Assembly (NCBI GenBank): GCA_024364735.1
Contig: JAGFNQ010001617.1
Span: forward strand, 62,001 to 126,000
Source: Boesenbergia rotunda
Lineage: Eukaryota > Streptophyta > Magnoliopsida > Zingiberales > Zingiberaceae
Length of the DNA stretch: 64,000 nucleotides
Reading direction: 5' to 3'
Under the pieces are notes generated by a model that did not search any database, was not told where the DNA came from, and saw nothing but the letters and a program-made list of their open reading frames with translations. Shown piece after piece: positions 43,518 to 54,695 of this stretch (the stretch's first letter is position 1; every line of letters begins with the position of its first letter). A program made the position numbers and the translations under genes.

Positions 43518-46500
43518 CGGCAATTTACCAAAGGGCGTACCTAAGAATTGGTATTTACCAAAAGGCGTACCATGGTTTTAATGTTACCAAAGGGCGCACA
43601 TATTTTAGTAAACTTCCTCTTATACCCCTACCGTTAAGTACTGCATGCATTTCTCTTTCTCATTCTTATTCTCTTTCTCTTTCTCTTTATCAGTAACGAA
43701 TTTCGAGACGGACCATAAAGAGATGTTACTTTATATTTTGATTTTTATATTATGGAACCTTTCTCAAAACAAAAAAATATTGAAAATTAATTAAAATATT
43801 TTTATTAAATTAAAACTAAAAGAACATTTCAGCCACCCACGTTGGGCCTGAAATGGTTCCATTTCAGGCCCAACGTGGGGCTGAAATGTTTTCATTTCAG
43901 GCCCAACGTGCCCAATATTAAGGGACTTTTCTCGATTCTTTGTTATTATATTTTAACACCTCGGAGAAGTCTAAATAAACAATGGATAGCAAATTTGAAC
44001 TCCTTGTAACCTCAGAAATCCACAGGAACTGAAATTTTTACAATCGGAGCTCTCTAGGTCAATCAGTGGCCTTTTAGGGTCATTGGGCCTGAAATGAAAA
44101 CATTTCAGGCCCACGTTAGGCCTGAAATGGTTCCATTTCAGGCCCAACGTGCCCATTTCAGGCCCAACATGCCCAATATTAAAGGTGTTTTCTCGGTTCT
44201 TCATTATTATATTTTAACACCTCGGAGAAGTCCAAATAAACAATGGATGGCAAATTTGAACTCCTTGTAACCTTAGAAATCACAATGAGTTCAAATTTGC
44301 TATTCATTATTTATTTGGACTTTTCCGAGGTGTTAAAATGTAATAATAAAGAACCGAGAAGAAATCACACATTAGGCCTTTTAGGGTCATTGGGCCTGAA
44401 ATGGTTGGACACCTATTGCATTGGTGATATCTAATATATAGATGTTTGGACACCTAAAACATCATCTCCTACCTCTAACCTCTCTATTCATATGGAATTT
44501 TCAGAAATCCAGATATGGGAGGTCTATCAGTGGGTTTTGGTCAAAACTCACTGATATTTCTAAACTACTCCTATTTGATTGGTGATATCTAATATATAGA
44601 TATTTGGACACCTAAAACATCATCTCCTACCTCTACCCTCTCTATTCATATGGAGTTTTCAGAAATCCAGATATGGGAGGTCCATCAGTGAGTTTTGACC
44701 AAAACTCACTGATATTTCTAAACTACTCCTATTTGATTGGTGATATCTAATATATAGATGGTTGGACACCTAAAACATCATCTCCTACCTCTAACCTCTC
44801 TATTCATATGGAGTTTTCAGAAATCCAGATATGGTAGGTCCATCAGTGGGTTTTGGTCAAAACCCACTGATATTTCTAAACTACTCCTTTTTGATTGGTA
44901 ATATCTAATATATAGATGTTTGGACACCTAAAACATCATCTCCTACCTCTACCCTCTCTATTCATATGGAGTTTTCAGAAATCCAGATATGGGAGGTCTA
45001 TCAGTGAGTTTGGATCAAAACTCACTGATATTTCTAAACTACTCCTATTTGATTGGTGATATCTAATATATAAATGGTTGGACACCTAAAACATCATCTC
45101 CTACCTCTAACCTCTATATTCATATGGAGTTTTCAAAAATCCAGATATGGTAGGTCCATCAGTGGGTTTTGGTCAAAACTCACTGATGGACCTCCCATAT
45201 CTGGATTTCTAAAAACTCCATATGAATAGAGAGGGTAGAGGTAGGAGATGATGTTTTAGGTGTCCAAACATCTATATATTAGATATCACCAATCAAATAG
45301 GAGTAGTTTAGAAATATCAGTGAGTTTTGGTCCAAACTCACTGATGGACCTCCCATATCTGGATTTCTGAAAACTCCATATGAATAGAGAGGGTAGAGGT
45401 AGGAGATGATGTTTTAGGTGTCCAAACATCTATATATTAGATATTACCAATCAAATAGGAGTAGTTTAGAAATATCAGTGGGTTTTGACCAAAATCCACT
45501 GATGGACCTCCCATATCTGGATTTCTGAAAACTCCATATGAATAGAGAGGGTAGAGGTAGGAGATGATGTTTTAGGTGTCCAAACATCTATATATTAGAT
45601 ATCACCAATCAAATATGAGCAGTTTAGAAATATCAGTGAGTTTTGGTCAAAACTCACTGATGGACCTTCCATATCTGAATTTCTGAAAACTCCATATGAA
45701 TAGTGAGGTTAGAGATAGGAGATGATGTTTTAGGTGTCCAAACATCTATATATTAGATATTACCAATCAAATAGGAGTAGTTTAGAAATATCAGTGGGTT
45801 TTGACCAAAACTCACTGATGGACCTACCATATCTAGATTTCTGAAAACTCCATATGAATAGAGAGGTTAGAGGTAGGAGATGATGTTTTAGGTGTCCAAC
45901 CATCTATATATTAGATATCACCAATCAAGTAGGAGTAGTTTAGAAATATCAGTGAGTTTTGGTCAAAACTCACTGATGGACCTCCCATATCTGGATTTCT
46001 GAAAACTCCATATGAATAGAGAGGGTAGAGGTAGGAGATGATGTTTTAGGTGTCCAAATATCTATATATTAGATATCACCAATCAAATAGGAGTAGTTTA
46101 GAAATATCAGTGAGTTTTGACCAAAACCCACTGATAGACCTCCCATATCTGGATTTCTGAAAATTCCATATAAATAGAGAGGTTAGAGGTAGGAGATGAT
46201 GTTTTAGGTATCCAAACATCTATATATTAGATATCACCAATGCAATAGGTGTCCAACCATTTCAGGCCCAATGACCCTAAAAGGTCTAATGTGTGATTTC
46301 TTCTCGATTCTTTATTATTACATTTTAACACCTCGGAAAAATCCAAATAAATAATGGATAGCAAATTTGAACTCATTGTAACCTCAGAAATCCACAGGAA
46401 CTGAAATTTTTTACAATCGAAGCTCTCTAGGTTAATCAGTGGGTTTTGACACATTAGGCTTTTAAGTTCATTGGTTCCTGATCCATTTCAGGCCCACGTT

Positions 46501-47417
46501 GGGCCTGAAATGGAAACATTTCAGGCCCACGTTGGGCCTGAAATGTGGGCCTGAAATGTTTCCATTTCAAGCCCAACGTGCCCATTTCAGGCCCAACATG
46601 TTCAATATTAATAGTGTTTTTTCGGTTCTTCATTATTACATTTTAACACCTTGGAGAAGTCCAAATAAACAATGGATAGCAAATTTTAACTCCTTGTAAC
46701 CTCAGAAATCCACAGGAATTGAAATTTTTACAATCGGAGCTCTCTAGGTCAATCAGTGGATTTTGACACATTAGCCCTTTTAGGATCATTAAGCCTGAAA
46801 TGGAACCATTTCAGGCCCAACGTGGGCCTGAAATGGTTCCATTTCAGGCCCAATGACCCTAAAAGGCCACTAATTGACTTAGAGAGCTCCGATTGTAAAA
46901 TTTTCAGTTCCTGTGGATTTCTGAGGTTACAAGGAGTTCAAATTTGCTATCCATTGTTTATTTAGACTTCTCCGAGGTGTTAAAATGTAATAACAAAGAA
47001 TCGAGAAAAGACCCTTAATATTGGGCACGTTGGGCCTGAAATGGAAACATTTCAGCCCCACGTTGGACCTGAAATGGAACCATTTCAGGCCCAACGTGGG
47101 TGGCTGAAATGTTCTTTTAGTTTTAATTTAATAAAAATATTTTAATTAATTTTAATATTTTTTTGTTTTGAGAAAGCTTCCATAATATAAAAATCAAAAT
47201 ATAAAGTAACATCTCTTTATGGTCCGTCTCGAAATTCGTTACTGACAAAGAGAAAGAGAATGAGAATGAGAATGAGAAAGAGAAATGCATGCAGTACTTA
47301 ACGGTAGGGGTATAAGAGGAAGTTTACTAAAATATGTGCGCCCTTTGGTAACATTGAAACCATGGTACGCCTTTTGGTAAATACCAATTCTTAAGTACGC
47401 CCTTTGATAAATTGTCG
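43518..47417. mobile_element. Foldback element with Mutator-type 9-bp duplication
   Basis: 3900 bp. Its ends are inverted copies: CGGCAATTTACCAAAGGGCG on the left, and CGACAATTTATCAAAGGGCG as the reverse complement of the right end. The outer arms pair over about 400 bp (43518-43900 with 47040-47417). The inner part is tandem 158-bp units, five in one orientation (44451-45172) and seven in the other (45173-46250), meeting at a perfect turn near 45172. Between are shuffled copies of a module containing ACACCTCGGAGAAGTCC. The 9-bp duplication suggests Mutator-like transposase. No transposase frame is present, so it is non-autonomous. Confidence 0.85.
44405..46250. repeat. 158-bp units in two opposed blocks
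   Basis: The word GGACACCTAAAAC recurs exactly every 158 bp on the plus strand (CACC at 44451, 44609, 44767, 44925, 45083). Its reverse complement recurs exactly every 158 bp (45259, 45417, 45575, 45733, 45891, 46049, 46207). Units carry an internal palindrome (CAGTGAG...CTCACTG). There is no coding potential. Confidence 0.95.
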
Positions 47418-47426
47418 AATCTCTAA

Positions 47427-49068
47427 TCCAAGTCATTCCCATTATCAGTAACTAATTTAGTTGCCTCTGAAGAAAATTAGTTACCTCTGAAGAGTTCTTC
47501 GAGAGGGAGAAAAATAGTAAATTGTCCACTCATATTAATCCACGTCCAGATTATGGACTTTGGAGTAGCAGCTTGTGATTGCAAACCAAGTAAAAATAAT
47601 TGTGTTATTGCTTTGGTTAACTCTTTTATTCTGTTGCACTTATACTTGTATTTCCAAAAAAAGAAATGTTTTAAAATGAGAATTTCTACAAGCGCTATTC
47701 ATCCCCACGTTTTTATCAATCCAACATTACCTTCCAAGAATTTCTTGACGAATTGGAGAAGAAACCACTACAAGATTTAATAGTTTGAAAACTATGTTTG
47801 ATTGACTAGGTTTTAATGAGTTAATCCAATTTTATACTATATTGTTACTCCAACAAACCATAAAGTGTGACTATGATTCTACTTCTAGATACTCTACCTA
47901 ATGCCACAATCTAGCAAGAACTAACAAATCCAGCTAGTTGCTCGTTGACAAAAAGACCAGTTATGTAAGTAAGATCACTCAAGGCTAAATTTTTTTTTTT
48001 TTGCTCTTTTATTTATTTTTTCCTCTTTTAGCCTTCCCCCTCTTCTTATCTCTTCCTATTTCTATATTCATTTCCCTTCTTTACACTTTCTTCATTCTAC
48101 TCATCTTCGTCTCAGGTTCGGTATTACATTCATCGTTTTTTTTAATTCTACTCATCTTGTGTTGTTAGATTGGTTGATTCTAATAAAATTTTATCTGATC
48201 GCTGATTTTATCTAGAACATAGTCAAACATTAGATCTCAACCATTTAAGTTTTTTTCATTGAATTTTAATGTTATGGTCATAGTTGTCATTACCACTTAT
48301 ACTTAATCATAGAAGTGAAGAAATTCATTGAGATATGCCTCAACTTAATATCACATTCATCCCATATATATTTGACCTATGAATGAAATTGTAATGTAAC
48401 AAATTAATATTTTGGGTCAATGATGACATGAAACAAAAACTGAACACGTAAATATTGATTTAGTCTTTACGATCTAACGGTTAATACGAGATCATATACC
48501 AGAGTAGTATATAAGCACGGATATGTAAATATATATATATATATATATATAATAAACTAGGTAATATGAAATCTAGGACGATCGATTTGATTTCATAAAA
48601 ATTTTCATCGATCGTTACGATAAATTGGAAAGTGTTCGCAGTGAACAATCTAAAAACTAAACATCCTATAGTTGCGTACCTCATTTAGCGCACGAATATG
48701 TAAATATTAATTCGAGTAAGTGTAAATGATAGTTGATACTAGACTTATCAAAGGAAAATTTTTATATCATACAAATTAATTTAATAAATCCAAACTTAAT
48801 TGGCCCTTAAGCCAACCAAATCAGGTTAATAGCTTGCCCAAGTCCGACTTTAAAATGGGCTAAGCCCATTAATCGCTAATGAATTGTTGAAAGATGATAA
48901 ACCTTTTGTGATAACTATTTAAGGAGGAAAATAAAATTAAGAGGGCACTTAATATATATTCGAGAATGGGAATAAGAATGGATTTGATTAAGGAGTTAAT
49001 GGGAATGTGAATGATTACTGGATTGCTGGTGCTTGATATAGATATTAGAATAGGTATTATTCCCATTA
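47427..49068. other. Unassigned AT-rich region
   Basis: No convincing frame, and no element ends except the dinucleotide run below. A T-rich tract lies at 47990-48060. It is among the few stretches not attributable to a known element. Confidence 0.4.
48529..48552. repeat. (AT)n microsatellite
   Basis: About 12 uninterrupted AT dinucleotides. Confidence 0.9.
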
Positions 49069-50633
49069 GGGACTGCTTGGTTTAGCTTAGATTAGAGAAT
49101 GGATATCAACTAAAATTTTCATTTTATCTTTATTAGTAAAAATATAAAAATAATTATATACTCATGAACAAAACAGTTTTATTTAAAAGAAATACATAAT
49201 ATAATGAAACATATTGAAAAACTGTCTGAAGACACATATTGAATTGTTGTGCAATTGTAAAACCGTCCGAAGACACATATTGATTGATGACTCACAGTCT
49301 CTCGACTTCGTCCAAAAAGAAGACTCATTGTTCTATTTTTTTTATGAGGTGCCAACACGTAGATAAATAATGGCACAATCTCATCAATGCCTGAATTTTT
49401 TTATGGCTTTGAATCCCCCAACATCTCGTATCATATCACATAATATCATAAATGCTCTCCTATCCATTCGAAGTTCACTAACACATATCTCATCACTCTC
49501 ATTTGTAAGGCTAAACATTCATTTCATACGAGCAATCCATTTGTCTTCTCTACTTTTTATTTGACGAATCTTACTTCGACTAGGCAAGTATTGAAAGTTG
49601 GTAAAGAACGGCAACCAAACAAACAAGGAGCATTCCATACATATTCCATAAAGTGCACATCAATCTACGTCTTCTATTGTTAAAAGGTGGTTGTGCCATA
49701 TTTATCTACACCGCATAACGAAAGAGGTTACCAATAATAAATAAGAATCAAAATCATATAATTGTTGAGCCGGCTACAAAATTTGTTAACAACCAAACAA
49801 AATTTGTTACTAATATTGTAAGATCAGGCTACAAAATTTGTTAACCACTCCACCTATATCACATCTAAAAGAAAATCAAATGACATCTATCAATTATCAA
49901 ATTATATTTTTCTCATAGCATCTGTACCAATGATTCCTCAAAAACATTACTATATAACCCATCCTAAAACACATTAAAACCTTCAGGTAGTTGAAAACAG
50001 ATTACCATGCTAAATTTCATCCAGTTGAAAAACTAATCGAACATCCTAATCCTAAAGATTCTAACCAGATCAAATACTAAACATGGATCTCATAGAAAAT
50101 AGAGAAAAAACTCTACCTAACCAAGAGAAAACCCCTAAACCAAAAGGGGCGCTCACCTTTGTGATGCGCCGGAAGGGATCACCTCTGCAGGGAAGGAGGG
50201 TCGGAGATGCTCAAACCAAGAGAGGAAAGTCGCGCGTGAAGAGGGAAAGAGAAAGGTTGGGCGTAGGGCGATGAGGAGAGAAGAGGGCAATCAGTGAGGG
50301 AGAGGGAGTTGACGTCGGGTTCACTCGCACGAGGACAAAAACCAAAGGAGGGCTTCGGCGTCTGCGGAAACTTGTGAAGGAGAAGAGAAACTTTCTCTCG
50401 GGCGATGAGGAGAGAAGAGGGTTGCGGCGTGATGAGGCTCGAACGTGTATACTTAGGCGACGGGGGAATGGAAAGTTGATATCCAAGGGGGAGAGGAGAA
50501 TCAAAATTAGGATATGATATCCTTATTTTGATTCCCATTGAGTCATTTCAAATACCTACCAAGCATCATATATTGGAATGAAATAACTTTCATTCTCATT
50601 CCTTAACCCTAAACCCCCCAACCAAGCAGCCCC
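49069..50633 (-). mobile_element. Decayed PIF/Harbinger-like element
   Basis: The ends are inverted: GGGACTGCTTGGTT at 49069 and AACCAAGCAGCCCC ending at 50633, preceded by TTA and followed by TAA. A TWA trinucleotide flank with a GGGxCTG terminus fits PIF/Harbinger, though the two flanks are inverted rather than identical. The interior holds a transposase remnant (minus strand) and degraded sequence. The size (1.6 kb) shows internal loss. Confidence 0.6.
49376..49570 (-). pseudogene. Harbinger-type transposase N-terminal remnant
   Basis: The minus-strand reading gives SDEICVSELRMDRRAFMILC followed by DMIRDVGGF. This resembles the block before the DDE domain of plant PIF/Harbinger transposases (LRM-x-R-x-x-F-x-x-LC). 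It ends in stops within 15 residues, and no DDE residues are seen. Confidence 0.55.
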
Positions 50634-50702
50634 TAAAAAAAGTCTTTTGTTTTCATTATTTTATTTTAAAATAATATGAAAACGTTATTCATATTCTAAA
50701 AA

Positions 50703-50935
50703 GGAAAATGATATGCTCAGTGAAAAATCTCAAGGAAAAGCTCAGTGAATGACGTGGTACTTTGCATGCAGCGATTCCTGACGGGTTCACCGTGTCTCCC
50801 AGGGCATAGTTTGATTCAGGGCGGCGTCCGGAGACCGCTGATGGTGTTCGAACGATAATCGGACGTCTGCATGCAAAGTGTCACGTCATTCACTGAGCAT
50901 TTCATTGAGTTTTTTCAATGAGTGTATTAGAGCTC
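50703..50935. mobile_element. 233-bp Mutator-like MITE
   Basis: Flanked by direct repeats TTCTAAAAA (50694-50702 and 50936-50944). The terminal 60-70 bp are inverted copies, best at CTCAGTGAATGACGTG and CTTTGCATGCAG. A 9-bp duplication and long inverted ends fit a Mutator-type MITE. No coding sequence. Confidence 0.85.
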
Positions 50936-50944
50936 TTCTAAAAA

Positions 50945-51598
50945 TACCCTTGTTTAACTTTACATAATAACTTTGATCAAAGTTAATTCAAATTAGAATA
51001 TTTTTAATTAATGTTTAAGTTTTTTAAATTAATATTATAAAAGTTTTTACTATGCTTAGTGTTAAATACGGTAATTCGAAAACCCGGTTCAGAAAATTTT
51101 TTGAAGAATTTCTGGATAGGTTCTAAGGTTCTCGGATCAAGGACGAGGTTAGAGGGGAGTAAATTGAAAGAGAACCTTATACCTAAGGGTGTAAATTTGA
51201 TGGACTGGACTTGGGGGGCTTTATACAAAGTGGCATAAACTAAGGCTCCTTTCTTTCTTCGTCAATCGCAGCCTACTCATGCGATTAGATTGGCCTCTTC
51301 TTCTTCGCCTTCATCTTCTCCCCGGATCCCCTCTCCTTCCTCTCATCCTGTTTCCTCTGCCACATGCGATACCTCAGGTTTCCTTCTCCTCCTCAGCTCG
51401 ACCTCTGCTCTACGCAGTCGGCCGAAGATTTCTCATGATCTCCTCTGCTAGTTCATGGACTCACTCCAATGTCGACACCTCTCCACGCAATCTCGGGCTC
51501 TTGTTCTTTCCCTGTGGGAGCTCCACCGAACAGAGGGATCCCTGGTTGCCATCGCCAATCAAGATTATTGGTCGTGGATTGATTCGCTCATAGGCAAT
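50945..51598. other. Unassigned spacer, possible gene fragment
   Basis: A C/T-rich stretch (51250-51598) has a 104-codon plus-strand frame (51279-51593) of Leu/Pro/Ser-rich composition with no family I recognise. In another frame it reads through to the Athila LTR boundary. It may be a truncated host exon, but I cannot support that. Confidence 0.3.
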
Positions 51599-53344
51599 TG
51601 ATGGTATCCCACAACGAGTGCCACGAATGAGCCTCAAATTTGAATTTATAAATTGAAAACTCTTAGCTCACAAATTAAGTGTAGTATAGGGGCCTCAAGT
51701 CGTATTTTTCCAAGGACTAGTTAAGGATGTTTAACTCAATCTTGAATTCGTCGTTTAATGTTTTGGGTTTTAAAGTAAGATGGGGGTTTTTGCGAATAAG
51801 AATGAAATAATAATATGAAACAGAATGAATGAAACTAACTATCCCTATTTGAAAACTGAGACAAGGATACTACACTAATCCCTATTTGAGTACTAAGCAA
51901 TTCAATTCGAATTATGAGATTAAAAATTCAAGAACTAATATTGAATGTAGGAAAACTTAATATCTGTAGCTAAATTGCAGAATTAAAATTGCATTCAAAA
52001 CTAAACTGAGATCTATAGCTAAATTGCAGAATTAAAATTGCATTCAAAACTAAACTGAGCGCAGGAAACAGAATTGAATGTAGCTGAGAACTACCTGATG
52101 GGTCGACAGACCGATCAGATACTTACCTGATCGATCAACAGACCGATCAGATACCTTGTTGATCGGTCAAACAGACCGATCAGCTACAACTGAAACAGAG
52201 AACAGAACAAAGAAACAAGTATTCAGAATCAAAAATTGCAGAAACTAAACATCCGATCAGTAACTTCACCCAGTTCTCCTCCTTGCCGTCACACAAGAGT
52301 CAAGCTAGAAACTCTCTAGCTCGATAATCTGCAGAGAATTCAACTTCTGTTCAGTAAGCTTCAACTCGGCGCAAATCTGAAAACCTCCATCGATTCAATC
52401 CTTCTTGATGAACTGGACAGCGGATCTGGCTCAGGACTCCTCAGAAGTCTTTGGAGAACCCCTCCGAATGCGTTGACAACCCCAATCAATGAAGACAGCG
52501 ATCGAAAAGGACTTGATTCGGCAGAAGCCTAGCTCTGGGCGAAACCCTCACCTGAGCTTCTAGAGACGATCTTGATTAGCAAACTTCACAGAAATCTCCC
52601 TCTGTGACTCGAGATCTTTGAATGAACTTAGATCGGATGTGGCCGCGCGAAGAAACAGAGAAGAAAACGATGAAGAACTCGAAGAACAGCTAAGGAATTC
52701 GTGACCCTTGAGCGCGGTGGAGGAATTCTTGATTTAATTCATCCCATTTAAAATTGAACAGCAGTGATCATCCTCGCTTCATCCAACGATCAGATCATCT
52801 CGGATTAAGCCCAAACTCTCCAGATCTCCATCAATGGTCAGGATCTACTTCTCCTCAGCTTGGATCGATCAGATCTGCAACGAATGGCTCGGATTGCATT
52901 TCCTTTTGAATGGGCGGCTTAGACTCCTCTCGAGCTTGATCCAACGGCTAGATGACTTCTGATTTGGACCAAAATCTCAGATCTTGATCTATGGTCTTGA
53001 TTAAGTCTATCTTGAGCTCATATTGATCATAAGCTGATAGATGGCTCAGATCTCCCCATTTCTTGTTTGGACGACCCACATTCTTCCAATGCTTGATCAT
53101 CTTGATCCGAATCGAAGTCTGACTCAAACTCGATCCAATCTAATCTAGGTCCATGATCATTCAAAGCCTACAAAATTAAATTCAAATTTTAATGCAACAA
53201 TATCTCAAATATAGAAAGAATTGCATCCAAAACCAAAAATAGAAATAACTCATGGAACCTAGTGTAAATACAAGATTAAGCATATAAAAGGGATCAAAAC
53301 ATGGATTTGAGAGCCTAAATTGATTAACAAAATGGTAATTATCA
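51599..53344 (-). repeat. 3' LTR of Athila element
   Basis: 1746 bp, TGATGGTA...AATTATCA on the plus strand. It matches 63310-64000 over its first 690 bp. A polypurine tract GTGCGGGGGAGT (minus strand) abuts its element-sense start. It contains the GATCGGTC cluster at 52095-52183. Confidence 0.9.
52095..52183. repeat. GATCGGTC/GACCGATC cluster in Athila 3' LTR
   Basis: Three head-to-head pairs of the form CTGATCGGTCAACAGACCGATCAGAT, some with one change. It is the same palindrome as in the Sirevirus LTRs. Confidence 0.85.
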
Positions 53345-54695
53345 ACTCCCCCGCACTTGCTCTTGGGCGTCTCGCACAAACTAACTAATGAACTAATGAT
53401 GTACCCCCTAGATTATTCTCAATCATAGTTAGAAGTAATTGAAAGGAAATTACCTAAGGTTGTCAATTCTCAAAAATCTAAACTCAATGGACTAGAGTCT
53501 TGTCCTTAGTCAACAACAAAGTATACGTCATCCTTCATGACTAATTGAGATGAATTAAACACACAAATCCTCCCAAGAAAATTTTTAGTGGCTCTCTTCC
53601 TAAGTTCTATGTTTTGATGAAAGTGGAGCGCACTCAAACACAATCATGGTTCTTGCACTACCATAAGTTTGTTTATGCTCTACTCTCCACCATCATTCTT
53701 GAATTGAATTCACACTTACAAAGGCTTATTTGAACAAGTTAGGAAATATGGAATGATAAAATATGAAATAGAAATGTAATAGATGAAGAATATAAGAAAG
53801 TAGAAGACTTGGATACTAAAGAATGCAACTAGATGAATTTTACCCCTCTTTCCCTCTTCTGATCGGTCAAGAGACCGATCAGACTCTTTTTGATCGGTCA
53901 AGAGATCGATCAGGCTCTTCCTTCTCTTTCTGGATTTCTTCTGATCGATCAAGCAGAGCGATCAGACTCCTTTTGATCGGTCTGGACTGCTTCTGATCGG
54001 TCTGTTTGACCGATCAGACACTTCCCTGATCAGTCTGGAGACCGATCAGAGTCTGATCAGAATCTAAACTGAGCTGAATCTGAAACTGTTTCTGCCGAGA
54101 TTTTACTTCTTTCAATCACTAACTCACTCTTAAATTCAGCTAGTACCTTGTTCACATCTTCCACTTCAGAAAACTAATCCAACTCCTTACACTTCATGCT
54201 TCTTTTCTTTTCTTTTTTTTTTCTGTTTTCTCTTCTTCTTTTTTTCTATTTTTCAGTTGTTGTTCTGTTTTTCAGCTGCTAAGTTTCTCTTCTTGATTTT
54301 TTTCCTTCTGACTTTTTTTTTCTTTCTCACAGCCCATTGTTTCTGAGTTTGTCTGATAAATCCAAGATTCAGTTTAAATCTTCTGATACATCCAAAATTC
54401 ATCAAACCCCAGTGAATTAAGTTGACTTGTCAATACCATGACTTGCTCTGTTAAACCTTCTACTCTAATGTTTGGCAAGGAACTTTGAGCTAGCAACCCA
54501 TAGGTCTTGTAACATGCAACTGTCTATCCTCTGTCTGCCCATGCCATTTGCTCATGCCATCAGTACGTGGTATGCTGTTAACTTCAGCCTTGGCACAAAT
54601 TCAATGGATTCTGGATTCTTTTTTTCACTTAGACTTTAGAGGGAAGCTCCAAATTCCAACTTAACACCATAATCTCCAATTGATACACAAGCATT
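53345..54695 (-). other. Athila 3' internal region, first part
   Basis: Non-coding. It contains the polypurine tract (53345-53357) and another GATCGGTC cluster (53859-54059), plus T-rich runs near 54205-54335. A 78-codon minus-strand frame (53952-53716) overlaps the cluster and reads as Lys/Asp repeats, then a hydrophobic run. It is not credible as env. Confidence 0.6.
53859..54059. repeat. GATCGGTC/GACCGATC cluster in Athila 3' internal region
   Basis: About five imperfect pairs, for example GATCGGTCAAGAGACCGATC. It lies outside the LTR, downstream of pol, a position parallel to the cluster at 5162-5533 in the Sirevirus. Confidence 0.85.

Noticed and set aside
43971..46965. Repeated frames ending LRLQGVQICYPLFI in the foldback element as a captured gene
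   Set aside because: The same module occurs several times in both orientations with stops, and I recognise no protein family. There is not enough to call a captured gene fragment.
49069..50633. hAT assignment for this inverted-end element
   Set aside because: No 8-bp duplication at the ends. The GGGxCTG terminus, TWA flanks and transposase remnant fit PIF/Harbinger better.
51279..51593. 104-codon plus-strand frame as a host gene
   Set aside because: Low-complexity Leu/Pro/Ser composition, no recognisable domain, and it stops at an LTR boundary. Kept only as an unassigned stretch.
53716..53952. Minus-strand 78-codon frame with a hydrophobic run as an Athila env protein
   Set aside because: Its first half is translated from the GATCGGTC palindrome cluster, and the length and position do not fit env-like frames.
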